Of a DNA stretch of 57,080 bases, positions 14,607 to 22,813 are shown piece by piece. The DNA lies in assembly GCA_024229695.1 (NCBI GenBank), contig JAAESD010000145.1, positions 1 to 57,080 on the forward strand, given 5' to 3'. The first letter of the stretch is position 1, and every line of letters starts with the position of its first letter. Source of the DNA: a bacterium (GTDB lineage Bacteria > Krumholzibacteriota > Krumholzibacteriia > LZORAL124-64-63). Under the pieces are notes generated by a model. The model worked only from the letters and a program-made list of their open reading frames with translations, searched no databases and was not told where the DNA came from. A program made the translations under genes and the position numbers.

Positions 14607-15797
14607 TTACTCACTCCTCAAAAAATACTCATCCAGGTCTTTGTCGCCGCGACCAGACAAATTTACAATTACAATTTCATCGCTGCCGATGTTATTGCGC
14701 AATGTTTCCAGATATGCCAACGCATGCGAGCTCTCAAATGCCGGCAAAATGCCTTCCAGTTCACAAAGCTTCCTGAATGCGATCATAACTTCTGCATCGG
14801 TTGCCGATTCATATTGAACACGACCTTTATCTTTCAACTCACTATGTTCCGGCCCGATACCTGGATAATCCAGACCCGCAGCAATACAGTGATTACCACC
14901 GGGAGCTACCATACCGTCAGGTAAACAGTAGGTGTTCATGCCATGAATCACCGCAGGCTCACCCAAAGTCAGAGTTGCTGCGTGCCTGTCAGATTCAAGG
15001 CCACTACCTGCGGCTTCCACACCAACCATCTTTACTTCATCTTCCAGAAAGGCACTGAACAGCCCGATGGCATTGCTTCCTCCACCAACACAGGCAACAA
15101 GTCTGTCAGGCAGCCGATCAAACTGCGCAAGACATTGAGCTCTTGCTTCCCTGCCGATAACAGATTGGAACGTGCGCACAATCAATGGATATGGATGTGG
15201 GCCCACAGCAGAGCCCAGCAGGTAGTGAGCAGTGTCTGCTTCAGCAACATAAGCACCAATCGCTTCATCAACTGCTGAAGTCAGAGTCGCATCGCCACTT
15301 TTGACCGATACTACTCTTGCGCCCATCATCTCAATCCGCTTTACATTCATACTTTGTCTGCGCATGTCCTCTGCACCCATATATATGTCGCACTCCATGC
15401 CAAATCGGGCAGCTACTGCAGCAGTGGCAACACCGTGTTGACCTGCTCCGGTTTCGGCAATGATCTTTTTCTTACCTGAACGCTTGGCAAGCAACACCTG
15501 GCCAAGACAGTTGTTCATCTTGTGCGCACCAAGATGATTCAGATCTTCACGCTTGAGCAGAATGGTCGCTCCCACATATTCTGAAAGTCGCTGTGCATGA
15601 TACAGTGGTGTTGGCCTTCCAGAATAGCTTTGCAGTTCTGCATCGAATTCTGCAATAAATGCGGGGTCTTCAATAAACTTGAGAAAAGTATCTCCCAGTT
15701 GTTTCAAAGGTCCCTCCAATGGCGGTGGCACAAAACACCCACCGTAAGGTCCATAAAATCCGTTCTCATCTGGTTTGTGCATTTTTGGCAAAGTCAT
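14607..15797 (-). CDS. trpB: Tryptophan synthase beta chain
   Basis: 396-aa PLP enzyme condensing indole with serine to give tryptophan. Key features: the PLP Lys93 in HLGAHKMNN (usual form HTGAHKxNN, so Thr to Leu here), the glutamate of AETGAGQHGVATA, the phosphate loop GGGSNAIG, and NLSGRGDKD near the C terminus. The length is standard. No trpA is adjacent, so the alpha subunit is encoded elsewhere or the enzyme salvages indole. The start at 15797 has AAGGAG six bases ahead. The gene sits behind a leader peptide and terminator typical of trp attenuation (15823-15992), so its expression should rise when charged tRNA-Trp is scarce. Confidence 0.95.
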   Translation of the reverse strand: MTLPKMHKPDENGFYGPYGGCFVPPPLEGPLKQLGDTFLKFIEDPAFIAEFDAELQSYSGRPTPLYHAQRLSEYVGATILLKREDLNHLGAHKMNNCLGQVLLAKRSGKKKIIAETGAGQHGVATAAVAARFGMECDIYMGAEDMRRQSMNVKRIEMMGARVVSVKSGDATLTSAVDEAIGAYVAEADTAHYLLGSAVGPHPYPLIVRTFQSVIGREARAQCLAQFDRLPDRLVACVGGGSNAIGLFSAFLEDEVKMVGVEAAGSGLESDRHAATLTLGEPAVIHGMNTYCLPDGMVAPGGNHCIAAGLDYPGIGPEHSELKDKGRVQYESATDAEVMIAFRKLCELEGILPAFESSHALAYLETLRNNIGSDEIVIVNLSGRGDKDLDEYFLRSE

Positions 15798-15822
15798 GAT
15801 TCTCTCCTTGGGTAACAGGTAC

Positions 15823-15856
15823 AAAAAAATCCGACCCTCAATTTGAGAGCCGGATT
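15823..15856 (-). terminator. Attenuator hairpin upstream of trpB
   Basis: On the minus strand AATCCGGCTCTCA (15856-15844) pairs over 13 positions with TGAGGGTCGGATT (15840-15828), two pairs being G-U, with a 3-base loop and a run of seven T (15829-15823). It lies between the leader peptide stop (15881) and trpB (15797), in trpB's own orientation, so it must be conditionally read through. Confidence 0.85.
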
Positions 15857-15880
15857 CAAGAATTTGTGATTATCTGAAAG

Positions 15881-15955
15881 CTAGAACATCACACACCTCG
15901 GCATCCGACAATTATGCCACAGCCAACTTTGGGTGTTGTAAGTTCGTGTTTTCAT
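15881..15955 (-). CDS. trpL: Trp leader peptide (24 aa, Trp-Leu-Trp)
   Basis: The ATG at 15955 opens 24 codons: MKTRTYNTQSWLWH, then ten more residues and TAG at 15883-15881. Two Trp codons flank one Leu codon, as in attenuation leaders. The second Trp codon borders GGCAT (15918-15914), which pairs with ATGCC (15904-15900); CGGAT (15907-15903) can instead pair with ATCCG (15855-15851) in the terminator's 5' arm. So ribosome stalling at Trp could switch the fold. There is almost no 5' leader before the ATG and no SD. Confidence 0.75.
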   Translation of the reverse strand: MKTRTYNTQSWLWHNCRMPRCVMF

Positions 15956-15962
15956 GTTACTA

Positions 15963-15992
15963 ATTGTAATATAATTTATACTTAATTGTCAA
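15963..15992 (-). promoter_or_regulatory. Promoter of the trpL-trpB transcript
   Basis: Minus strand TTGACA (15992-15987), an 18-base spacer and TACAAT (15968-15963). Transcription would begin about at 15956, directly at the leader ATG, which suggests a leaderless or nearly leaderless leader peptide. It overlaps the upstream region of the divergent MscS gene. Confidence 0.65.
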
Positions 15993-16010
15993 ATTGACTA
16001 AAACGATTGG

Positions 16011-17057
16011 ATGATAATGAACATCGAACAACTCTGGGCAAACCTCCTGATACAGTCATGCTGCTGGATAGTGGGATCATTTTTTGTTGCATTGATTGCC
16101 AGAGCAGTTGTTTTCAAGTTTCTGACAAAACTTGCCTCCAAAACAGCCACCGATATCGACGACAAGCTGATTTCAACAGTAAGACGGCCAATCATGCTTT
16201 CAATTCTGTTGTTTGGAGTAAGTCGGGCTCTAGATGTATTACATCCACCAGAACTCGTAACCTCTATTGCTAACGGAACTATCAAAACTATAGTGATCCT
16301 ATTGTGGTCAAATGCTGCACTGCAAAGTAGTACTGTAATTCTTGGGTTATTCTCCGACAGTGATAAACAGTGGATTCATACTCGCACTCTGCCACTATTT
16401 CAGATGTTTATAAAAATTATTATATTCAGTTTTGCAATATATTTTGTTTTGATTGCCTGGGGTATAAATGTCACAACCTGGCTTGCAAGTGCTGGTGTAG
16501 TTGGAATTGCTGTCGGTTTTGCAGCCAAGGATACTTTGGCAAACCTGTTTTCGGGTGTGTTTATTCTGGCAGATGCTCCTTACAAAATTGGCGATTTCAT
16601 TGTTCTGGATAATAACATGCGCGGTAAAGTTACAAACATCGGAATCAGATCTACACGCCTGCTGACCCTTGACGATGTTGAAGTAACTATTCCAAATGCA
16701 GTTATCGGCAATTCAAGAATTGTGAATCAAACTGGAGGCCCCAGGGAAGCAATTCGCGTAACTATTTCAGTTTCAGCTGCATATGGAAGTGATATTGATC
16801 AGGTAAGAGAAGTTCTGCTTTCATGCAGTGAAGATATGGATAAACTCGATTCAATGAATAAGCCGAGAGTACGGTTTCGCCGATTCGGTGCGTCTGGCCT
16901 GGACTTTGATCTGTTGTGCTGGATAAATCAACCACGATTGCTTGGCCAGGTTACCGATGAACTAAACAGCAAAGTCTATAAAGCACTGAATGCTGCCAAC
17001 ATAGAAATTCCTTACTCAAAGCAGGATATATTTATCAAAGAAATGCCTGACAGATAA
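16011..17057 (+). CDS. MscS-family mechanosensitive channel
   Basis: 348-aa inner-membrane channel that opens on membrane tension to release solutes. Hydrophobic segments lie at about 12-38, 60-75, 90-113 and 130-150, then the pore helix WLASAGVVGIAVGFAAKDTLANLFSG (157-182) with the Gly/Ala packing of MscS TM3. Next come the beta domain (GDFIVLDNNMRGKVTNIGIRSTRLLT, then TIPNAVI) and a C-terminal alpha/beta part ending EIPYSKQDIFI. It is larger than E. coli MscS (286 aa), mainly through extra N-terminal helices. The start ATG at 16011 or 16017 is uncertain; the SD is weak. It is divergent to trpB and followed by a bidirectional terminator. Confidence 0.92.
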   Translation: MIMNIEQLWANLLIQSCCWIVGSFFVALIARAVVFKFLTKLASKTATDIDDKLISTVRRPIMLSILLFGVSRALDVLHPPELVTSIANGTIKTIVILLWSNAALQSSTVILGLFSDSDKQWIHTRTLPLFQMFIKIIIFSFAIYFVLIAWGINVTTWLASAGVVGIAVGFAAKDTLANLFSGVFILADAPYKIGDFIVLDNNMRGKVTNIGIRSTRLLTLDDVEVTIPNAVIGNSRIVNQTGGPREAIRVTISVSAAYGSDIDQVREVLLSCSEDMDKLDSMNKPRVRFRRFGASGLDFDLLCWINQPRLLGQVTDELNSKVYKALNAANIEIPYSKQDIFIKEMPDR

Positions 17058-17106
17058 AGCTTCTGATTTTTTATCTAAATAAATCAGGTCAGCAACATAA
17101 ATGTAA

Positions 17107-17137
17107 AGAGGGAACCTTATCAAAGGTTCCCTCTCTT
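17107..17137. terminator. Bidirectional terminator between mscS and the crotonase gene
   Basis: A perfect 12-bp stem AGAGGGAACCTT/AAGGTTCCCTCT (17107-17118 with 17123-17134) with a 4-base loop lies between convergent genes. The flanking T-runs are short on both strands. Confidence 0.75.
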
Positions 17138-17153
17138 ATATTATGAAATAAAC

Positions 17154-17936
17154 TTACTTCCCGGTAAACTCCGGAGCTCGTTTTTCCAGGAAGGCAGCTG
17201 TGCCTTCTTTCATATCATCGGTTGCACAAATAGAACCAAACAGTTCTGCTTCAGCATCAAGACCATCGAGCAGAGTTGCGTCTTGCGCACCATCAATAAG
17301 TGCCTTGCAAACTGTGACTGCAAATGGTCCCTGTCGAGCAATCTTGCCTGCCATTTTGCCAGCTTTTTCCATCAACTCTGATGCAGGATAAACTTCCTGT
17401 ACCAGGCCGATGCGGTAAGCTTCAGCAGCATCGATCATGTCACCAGTTAGAATCAACTGCATTGCTTTGCCTTGACCAACAAGTCTTGGCAAGCGTTGAG
17501 TTCCACCATAACCGGGAATCAGACCAAGCTTAACTTCCGGCTGGCCAAACATTGCGTTATCAGATGCGAGTCTGATATCACATGCCATTGCCAACTCACA
17601 ACCGCCACCTAAGGCGAATCCATTGATTGCAGCAATAAACACTGCACCGGATTCTTCCAAAGCGGTGAAAGCAGTCTGACCTGCAAGAGCCAGCTGTTGT
17701 CCGGCTTCTTGATCACACTTGCTGATACTGCCAATGTCAGCACCGGCAACAAATGATTTCTCACCATCGCCGGTTAAAATAACAACCTGGATTGAGTCAT
17801 CGTTGTCAACTGTTTCAACCAGTTTTGCGATGTCTGCAATCGTGTCGGCATTCAGTGCATTCAGAACTTCCGGTCTGCTGATTGTTGCAACCAGCACAGC
17901 ACCGTCTTGTTCAGTTGTTATATTTTTGAAATCCAT
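17154..17936 (-). CDS. Enoyl-CoA hydratase (crotonase family)
   Basis: 260-aa crotonase-fold enzyme, probably hydrating trans-2-enoyl-CoA in fatty acid or butyrate metabolism. The oxyanion-hole stretches are SFVAGADIGSI and NGFALGGGCELAMACD. The two catalytic glutamates of true hydratases are present, Glu114 (GGGCELA) and Glu134 (FGQPEVKLGLIPGYGGTQRL). It ends in the usual FLEKRAPEFTGK. It is the last gene of the citDE-citF-hflK-hflC run, two bases after hflC. No thiolase or hydroxyacyl-CoA dehydrogenase is nearby, so the exact pathway is open. Confidence 0.92.
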   Translation of the reverse strand: MDFKNITTEQDGAVLVATISRPEVLNALNADTIADIAKLVETVDNDDSIQVVILTGDGEKSFVAGADIGSISKCDQEAGQQLALAGQTAFTALEESGAVFIAAINGFALGGGCELAMACDIRLASDNAMFGQPEVKLGLIPGYGGTQRLPRLVGQGKAMQLILTGDMIDAAEAYRIGLVQEVYPASELMEKAGKMAGKIARQGPFAVTVCKALIDGAQDATLLDGLDAEAELFGSICATDDMKEGTAAFLEKRAPEFTGK

Positions 17937-17938
17937 TG

Positions 17939-18874
17939 CTATCTCCCGTTTGCATCAGTCAGATAACGATAGAACTCTCCGTCGGTTCCAAGTACAAGAG
18001 TACTGGATTTATCCAATGTGGTTTCGTAAGTCTCCATGGTCTTCAGGAACGCATAGAAATTTCTGGTTCCAGCTGTCCGGTTGTAAGCTGCAGCATAAAT
18101 ATCTGTCGCTTTTGCATCGGCAGCACCACGGATTTCCTGTGCTTCCCTGTATGCACCAGATTGAATTTTCAAAAGTTCACGATCTTTTTCACCGTTGATT
18201 CTTGAAGCTTCACCCTGGCCTTCACTACGGAAGCGGTCAGCAATTCTGCGACGCTCGGCAATCATTCGTTCGTAAACTTTGCGCTGAACTTCATCAACAT
18301 AGTTGATTCGTTTGAACTGAACGTCCAAAATCTCGATACCGAGATCAGAAGTTCGCTCTTGTGCCTTACTCAATATTTCTTCACGAATATGATTTCGGCC
18401 AGCATCAATGTGATCAAGATTTACCTGCTCTTCAATCACCAGATCACCCTGTTCAGGAGTACGGTTTGAAGTTCTGACAACCTCAACAAGGTTGTAGTTC
18501 GCAATAGCATTTCTTGTTTCACCATCGATAATATCATCAAGCCTTGCCTGAGCTCCTCGCTCATCACGCAAGCGCTGGAAGTACAGCAATGGATCAGTGA
18601 TTTGCCAGCGAGCATAAGTGCTTATCCAGACAAATCTTTTATCTCTGGTAGGCAACTGGTTTGGACTTCCGTCCCACTCAAGAAACCTTTTATCAAACCT
18701 GTGTGCATTCTGAACAAAAGGAAGTTTGAATTTCAAACCTGGATTCAAAACTGGATCGCCAACAGGCTTACCAAATTGTGTAACGATGACTTGTTCGGTC
18801 TCGCTAACCACATAGAACGTGCCACTGACACCAAGTAAAATAACTACTGCAATTAGTATAATTCCGATTTTCAT
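17939..18874 (-). CDS. hflC: HflC, SPFH-domain membrane protein
   Basis: 311-aa partner of HflK in the large SPFH (band 7) assembly around the FtsH protease in the inner membrane. One N-terminal helix (residues 3-22) is followed by the SPFH domain (TEQVIVTQFGKPVGDPVLNPGLKFKLPFV, about 26-54 onward) and a long helix rich in Glu/Arg/Ala (RMIAERRRIADRFRSEGQGEAS). Length and layout match family members. Its ATG shares one base with the hflK stop (TAATG). No ftsH is in the window. Confidence 0.93.
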   Translation of the reverse strand: MKIGIILIAVVILLGVSGTFYVVSETEQVIVTQFGKPVGDPVLNPGLKFKLPFVQNAHRFDKRFLEWDGSPNQLPTRDKRFVWISTYARWQITDPLLYFQRLRDERGAQARLDDIIDGETRNAIANYNLVEVVRTSNRTPEQGDLVIEEQVNLDHIDAGRNHIREEILSKAQERTSDLGIEILDVQFKRINYVDEVQRKVYERMIAERRRIADRFRSEGQGEASRINGEKDRELLKIQSGAYREAQEIRGAADAKATDIYAAAYNRTAGTRNFYAFLKTMETYETTLDKSSTLVLGTDGEFYRYLTDANGR

Positions 18875-19866
18875 TAGCGATCACCACCTTTCCCACCATC
18901 AAGATTCAGAAGCGGTAACACGCTTTTCAGTTTCCCATCGACAACAACTTTACGATCAACTTCTGGCAGCACCTTGCCCATTGTCTCAAGGTACATTCTC
19001 TGACGAGTTACTTCAGGAGCTTTTGCATACGACTTGTAAATAGAAGTGAACAGTGCACTGTCACCACGAGCATGATTAACTCGCTCAAGTGCATAACCTT
19101 CTGCTTCCTGAATAGTCTGTAGTGCTTCACCACGAGCTCTTGGAATAACTTTATTGTATTCACTCTGAGCCTGGTTTATAAGTTTTGAGCGTTCCTGTTG
19201 TGCCTCGTTAACTTCGTTGAACGATGGCTTTACAGGGTCTGGTGGATTCACATCTTTCAGAACTACTTGCTCAACACGAATACCAGTTTCATACTGATCA
19301 CAAAGTAATTGAAGCCCTTCTTGAACCTGCATTGCAACTTCTGCGCGACCAAAAGTAAGAACTTCATTGATGGTACGGTCACCAACAATTCTACGCATGA
19401 CAGCTTCGTTCATGTCACGGAAAGTTTCATCTACAGCACGAACTTTAAAAATGTACTTGAACGGATCAACAATCCTGTACTGAACAACCCACTCAACCAT
19501 TGCTGAGTTCAAATCACCAGTCAGGATATTTGACTCTTCTCCATAAGGCTTACTTGAGAACCTGCTCTGCACGCCTGCTTTGACCGTTCGGAAACCGAAC
19601 TCAGCTTTCAGCTGACGTTGGACAGGAACTTTTTTCACAGATTCTACGAAAGGAATTTTGAAGTGCAATCCAGGTTCCGATGTTTTGACATACTTGCCAA
19701 ATCGCAGAACCAGACCAACTTCTTCCGGGTCGATTGTGTAATAGCTTGATAAAATCACAATCAAGGCTAACAAAATCGGTGCAAATTTTCTGATCTTCCC
19801 AAAGTCAATATTAGGAAGTTTTATCTCAGGCATTTCCGGCTGCCCTGTGCCACTGTTACCGTTCAT
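18874..19866 (-). CDS. hflK: HflK, SPFH-domain membrane protein
   Basis: 330-aa protein; short polar N-terminal tail, one transmembrane helix (about 31-46), SPFH domain beginning YYTIDPEEVGLVLRFGKYVKTSEPGLHFK, then a long coiled-coil-like region (NEVNEAQQERSKLINQAQSEYNKV). The tail is shorter than the Gly-rich one of enterobacterial HflK. It would form the periplasmic HflKC cage that restricts FtsH. SD GAGGGG lies six bases before the ATG. It starts 15 bp after citF, an unusual partnership. Confidence 0.93.
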   Translation of the reverse strand: MNGNSGTGQPEMPEIKLPNIDFGKIRKFAPILLALIVILSSYYTIDPEEVGLVLRFGKYVKTSEPGLHFKIPFVESVKKVPVQRQLKAEFGFRTVKAGVQSRFSSKPYGEESNILTGDLNSAMVEWVVQYRIVDPFKYIFKVRAVDETFRDMNEAVMRRIVGDRTINEVLTFGRAEVAMQVQEGLQLLCDQYETGIRVEQVVLKDVNPPDPVKPSFNEVNEAQQERSKLINQAQSEYNKVIPRARGEALQTIQEAEGYALERVNHARGDSALFTSIYKSYAKAPEVTRQRMYLETMGKVLPEVDRKVVVDGKLKSVLPLLNLDGGKGGDR

Positions 19867-19881
19867 AGCGGTCCCCTCTTT

Positions 19882-21435
19882 CTATGATTTAACTTCTCTT
19901 ACACAATCTATAACGGTGCCATCAACCCAGTTTATGGCAGCAACTACTTTGTCGCCAACATCTGGAGCTTCAGGCTTACCACCAACAATTTCTTCAACTT
20001 CGTTTTTGATTTCCTCGATTGAGCGAATTGGCAAACTTGAGCCACGCAATTTATCGAGCAGATCCTGTCTCTGTGGATTAATTGCTATTCCTCTCTCAGT
20101 GACGATAACATCAATCAATTCACCTGGTCCACAAAGTGTTGTCACATCATCAACCAAAACCGGAATTCTGTCACGGAAACTTGGGATTGGTAAAATTGTG
20201 CACTTGCTTGCAAGACAGTTCATCCAGCCACCAATTCCATGTAACAGCTTGCCATCGCTATGAGTTACAACATTTGCATTGAAGTTGACATCCACTTCAG
20301 TTGCACCAAGAACTACTGCATCCAACATCGATGCAAAATTGCCTTTACCGTGGAAGTTGTAGCTTGTAAATGGCGATGTGTTGATATGACCGGAATTTTC
20401 ATGCATCGAACGCACGCCCTCAAGGTCAAATGTCTGGCCATCAAGGATGTAATCAGTCAAACCTTCTTCAAGCATATCAACCAGGTACTGTGTTGAACCA
20501 CCGCGAACAAATCTGGCCTTGATACCACGTTCACGCATCATGTCGCGCAGGAAGAGTGCGAACGAAAGTGCAGTTCCACCGGCACCTGCCTGGAAACTGA
20601 ATCCGTCCTGAACAATGCCTGCCTCATCACAAAATTTTGCAGTCAGTTCAGCAATTAAAAGACGATCTGGAGATTTTGTAATCTGGGTTGTTCCAGAAAC
20701 AATTTTCGATGCATCGCCAATCTGATCCAATACGACTACCTGATCAACATTGTTGCCTTGAATCTGCCATGGAATGCATGGGAACTCAACTAGGTTATCA
20801 GTTACTACGATCACATGATCAGCATAAATACTATCAGCAAGAGCAAAGCCGAGAAGACCACATGCTGCTGGGCCCTGGTCGCCAGTTGCGTTACCAAAAG
20901 GGTCAGCTGTTGGAGCAGCTATCACAGCAATATCGATATGAACATCGCCATCCTGAATTGCCTGCCACCTGCCACCATGGCTTCTCAGAACACCCATTCC
21001 GCGCATCTTGCCTTCGCTGCAGTACGCACCAAGTGGACCGTTCATTGAACCTTCGATGTGATGAATCACACCGTTTTCCATATGCTCGATCATCCCCTGG
21101 TGACAAGGGAAACTTGCCGACGGAAGCCACATCAAATCTTTCTTACCCATCGCCGCAGCTGCTGCAAATACTTCGTTTGCAACCATGTCGCCATTGCGCA
21201 GGTGGTGATGTGAACTGATGGTCATACCGTCTTTAAGGCCGGCATTTTTGAGAGCCGTTGCCAGATCAGAAACAATTTTATTTCCATCTGCAGGGTAATC
21301 GGCAGCTGTACGAATTGGTGGTGCGTATTTCCTGCCATCAGGCTTGAATTTCCCGACACCCATATATGGAGTGGCTTTTTTGCCATTAACTTCTACAGGG
21401 ACTAATCTACCAAGTGCATTTTTTACAAGCTTCAT
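19882..21435 (-). CDS. citF: Citrate lyase alpha subunit (citrate:acetyl-ACP transferase)
   Basis: 517-aa CoA-transferase-like subunit that swaps citrate onto the acyl-carrier gamma subunit. It starts KNALGRLVPVEVNGKKATPYMGVGKFKP as in CitF. Conserved stretches include GMTISSHHHLRNGD, PTADPFGNATGDQGPAACG, GFSFQAGAGGTALSFALFL and IPVLVDDVTTLCGPGELIDVIVTERGIAINP. The length fits the family (about 510). The ATG directly follows the TAA of the CitD-CitE gene. The accessory genes citC, citX and citG needed to make the holoenzyme are not in the window. Confidence 0.95.
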   Translation of the reverse strand: MKLVKNALGRLVPVEVNGKKATPYMGVGKFKPDGRKYAPPIRTAADYPADGNKIVSDLATALKNAGLKDGMTISSHHHLRNGDMVANEVFAAAAAMGKKDLMWLPSASFPCHQGMIEHMENGVIHHIEGSMNGPLGAYCSEGKMRGMGVLRSHGGRWQAIQDGDVHIDIAVIAAPTADPFGNATGDQGPAACGLLGFALADSIYADHVIVVTDNLVEFPCIPWQIQGNNVDQVVVLDQIGDASKIVSGTTQITKSPDRLLIAELTAKFCDEAGIVQDGFSFQAGAGGTALSFALFLRDMMRERGIKARFVRGGSTQYLVDMLEEGLTDYILDGQTFDLEGVRSMHENSGHINTSPFTSYNFHGKGNFASMLDAVVLGATEVDVNFNANVVTHSDGKLLHGIGGWMNCLASKCTILPIPSFRDRIPVLVDDVTTLCGPGELIDVIVTERGIAINPQRQDLLDKLRGSSLPIRSIEEIKNEVEEIVGGKPEAPDVGDKVVAAINWVDGTVIDCVREVKS

Positions 21436-22653
21436 TTAGTCCACTTCCTTTCGCCATTCAGCATTCAACATGCCTACTTGAATTGCCACATCAACTGTGC
21501 GCAGAGCTCTCTTTACTACCGGCGCATCAATCATTTTGCTGCCGAGAGAAACAACACCCAGCCCTTTACTCTCTGCATCTTCAAAAGCGAGTACAATCTT
21601 TTTAGCTTTTTCAAGCTCAGCAGTTTCAGGAGCAAAAGTTTTGTGCACAACATCAATCTGTCGAGGGTGAATACACCCTTTGCCAACAAACCCAAATGAC
21701 TTTGCTTCAATAATTGAATTGCGCAATCCCTCTTCGTCACCAACATCGCTGAATACAGTATCGATTGGTTGAACACCTGCTGCAACTGCGCCATTGAGAA
21801 CCTGAGCACGAGCCCAGAAGCTCTCTCCGCCTTCAAGTGTGCGTTGTGTACCGATGTCAGCAGTATAGTCTTCAAGACCGATTGCCAACGACACTACGTT
21901 CTCACACGCTGCTGCAATCTCATACGCTTTCCACGCACCAAGTGCGGACTCGATTATCGGCATCAGGAAAACAGTCTGCTCAATATTATTCTCTTTCAGG
22001 ATTTCCTTGATGCGATTATCAACATCAATCACCTGCTGAGGATCTTCTACTTTTGGAATCAGGATCAGATGTACATTGTGAGGAACAATCCAGTCGAGAT
22101 CGGCAATTCCCATCTCCCCCTGATTGATTCTTACCATCCGTTCCGCGCCGTAAAAATCTACAACTCGCAAGGCGTTTCTGACCATGCATCGAGCTGCATC
22201 TTTTTCTGAATGTGCAACTGAGTCTTCGAGATCCAGAATCATTCCATCCGGATTATGAAGTCCTGCGTTTACAAAAAACTTTGGCTCGTTGCCGGGAAGA
22301 TAAAGTCGCGATCTGCGTAACCGATCTGCAGCTGATTTATAAGTGCAGTGCTTGCGCATTTCTGGAACCAACGTTGCATCAAATTCTGGATTAGCTCTGC
22401 GAGCTGCAGTTTCAAGTCTGGCATCCAGAACAAATGGCAAAGCGCCTCTGTCCTCTACAGTTACCTTGGCATTTTCGATACCTAACTTCGCGCAACTTTC
22501 ACTAATCTGCTGCTGAATATTTTCACCATACATTGGGTCGACTTTGCTGCTTATATCAAGCGAGAGTCCACCTTTATCACAGTACTCAACAACTACCCTG
22601 CAATCACTTCTGACCTTTGGACCACTTCGTCCAGCTTCACCTATTTTCGACAT
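21436..22653 (-). CDS. citE: Fused citrate lyase gamma (CitD) and beta (CitE) subunits
   Basis: 405-aa protein. Residues 1 to about 95 match the CitD acyl carrier: a Ser (Ser16, in VRSDCRV, or less likely Ser10) in the position that takes the phosphoribosyl-dephospho-CoA arm, then VDPMYGENIQQQI and VEDRGALPFVLDARLETAARR. Residues about 105-405 are CitE: RRSRLYLPGNEPKFFVNAG, DGMILDLEDSVAHSEKDAAR, the Arg of MVRINQ, MPIIESALGAWKAYEIA and KGCIHPRQIDVVHKTFAP. CitE cleaves citryl-ACP to oxaloacetate plus acetyl-ACP. In well-studied systems citD and citE are separate genes; here there is no stop or restart between them. Confidence 0.9.
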   Translation of the reverse strand: MSKIGEAGRSGPKVRSDCRVVVEYCDKGGLSLDISSKVDPMYGENIQQQISESCAKLGIENAKVTVEDRGALPFVLDARLETAARRANPEFDATLVPEMRKHCTYKSAADRLRRSRLYLPGNEPKFFVNAGLHNPDGMILDLEDSVAHSEKDAARCMVRNALRVVDFYGAERMVRINQGEMGIADLDWIVPHNVHLILIPKVEDPQQVIDVDNRIKEILKENNIEQTVFLMPIIESALGAWKAYEIAAACENVVSLAIGLEDYTADIGTQRTLEGGESFWARAQVLNGAVAAGVQPIDTVFSDVGDEEGLRNSIIEAKSFGFVGKGCIHPRQIDVVHKTFAPETAELEKAKKIVLAFEDAESKGLGVVSLGSKMIDAPVVKRALRTVDVAIQVGMLNAEWRKEVD

Positions 22654-22742
22654 TCTTCACCTCGGAAAAAGAGTGTTAAACCGTTACGGCAATGATGGAA
22701 CTATTACTGTAAGTTAGCAAGTGGATTACCAGGCAATTGCAA

Positions 22743-22754
22743 AGTTGCGCAACT
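22743..22754. promoter_or_regulatory. Perfect 12-bp palindrome upstream of the DUF302 promoter
   Basis: AGTTGCGCAACT is its own reverse complement and ends two bases before the TTGACA at 22757. It lies in the divergent gap between citDE and the DUF302 gene and may be an operator for either. Confidence 0.35.
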
Positions 22755-22756
22755 AG

Positions 22757-22784
22757 TTGACAGTGTGAAAAATGGTGTTATATT
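22757..22784 (+). promoter_or_regulatory. Promoter of the DUF302 gene
   Basis: TTGACA (22757-22762), a 16-base spacer and TATATT (22779-22784). Transcription from about 22791 excludes the upstream in-frame start at 22772 and supports the ATG at 22814. Confidence 0.65.
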
Positions 22785-22813
22785 ACAGTGGAACCCAAAC
22801 TCGGAGGAATGAA

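Noticed and set aside
20688..21218. Plus-strand 176-codon frame inside citF
   Set aside because: Antisense to a full-length, well-conserved citF; Gln/His/Ser-rich shadow composition.
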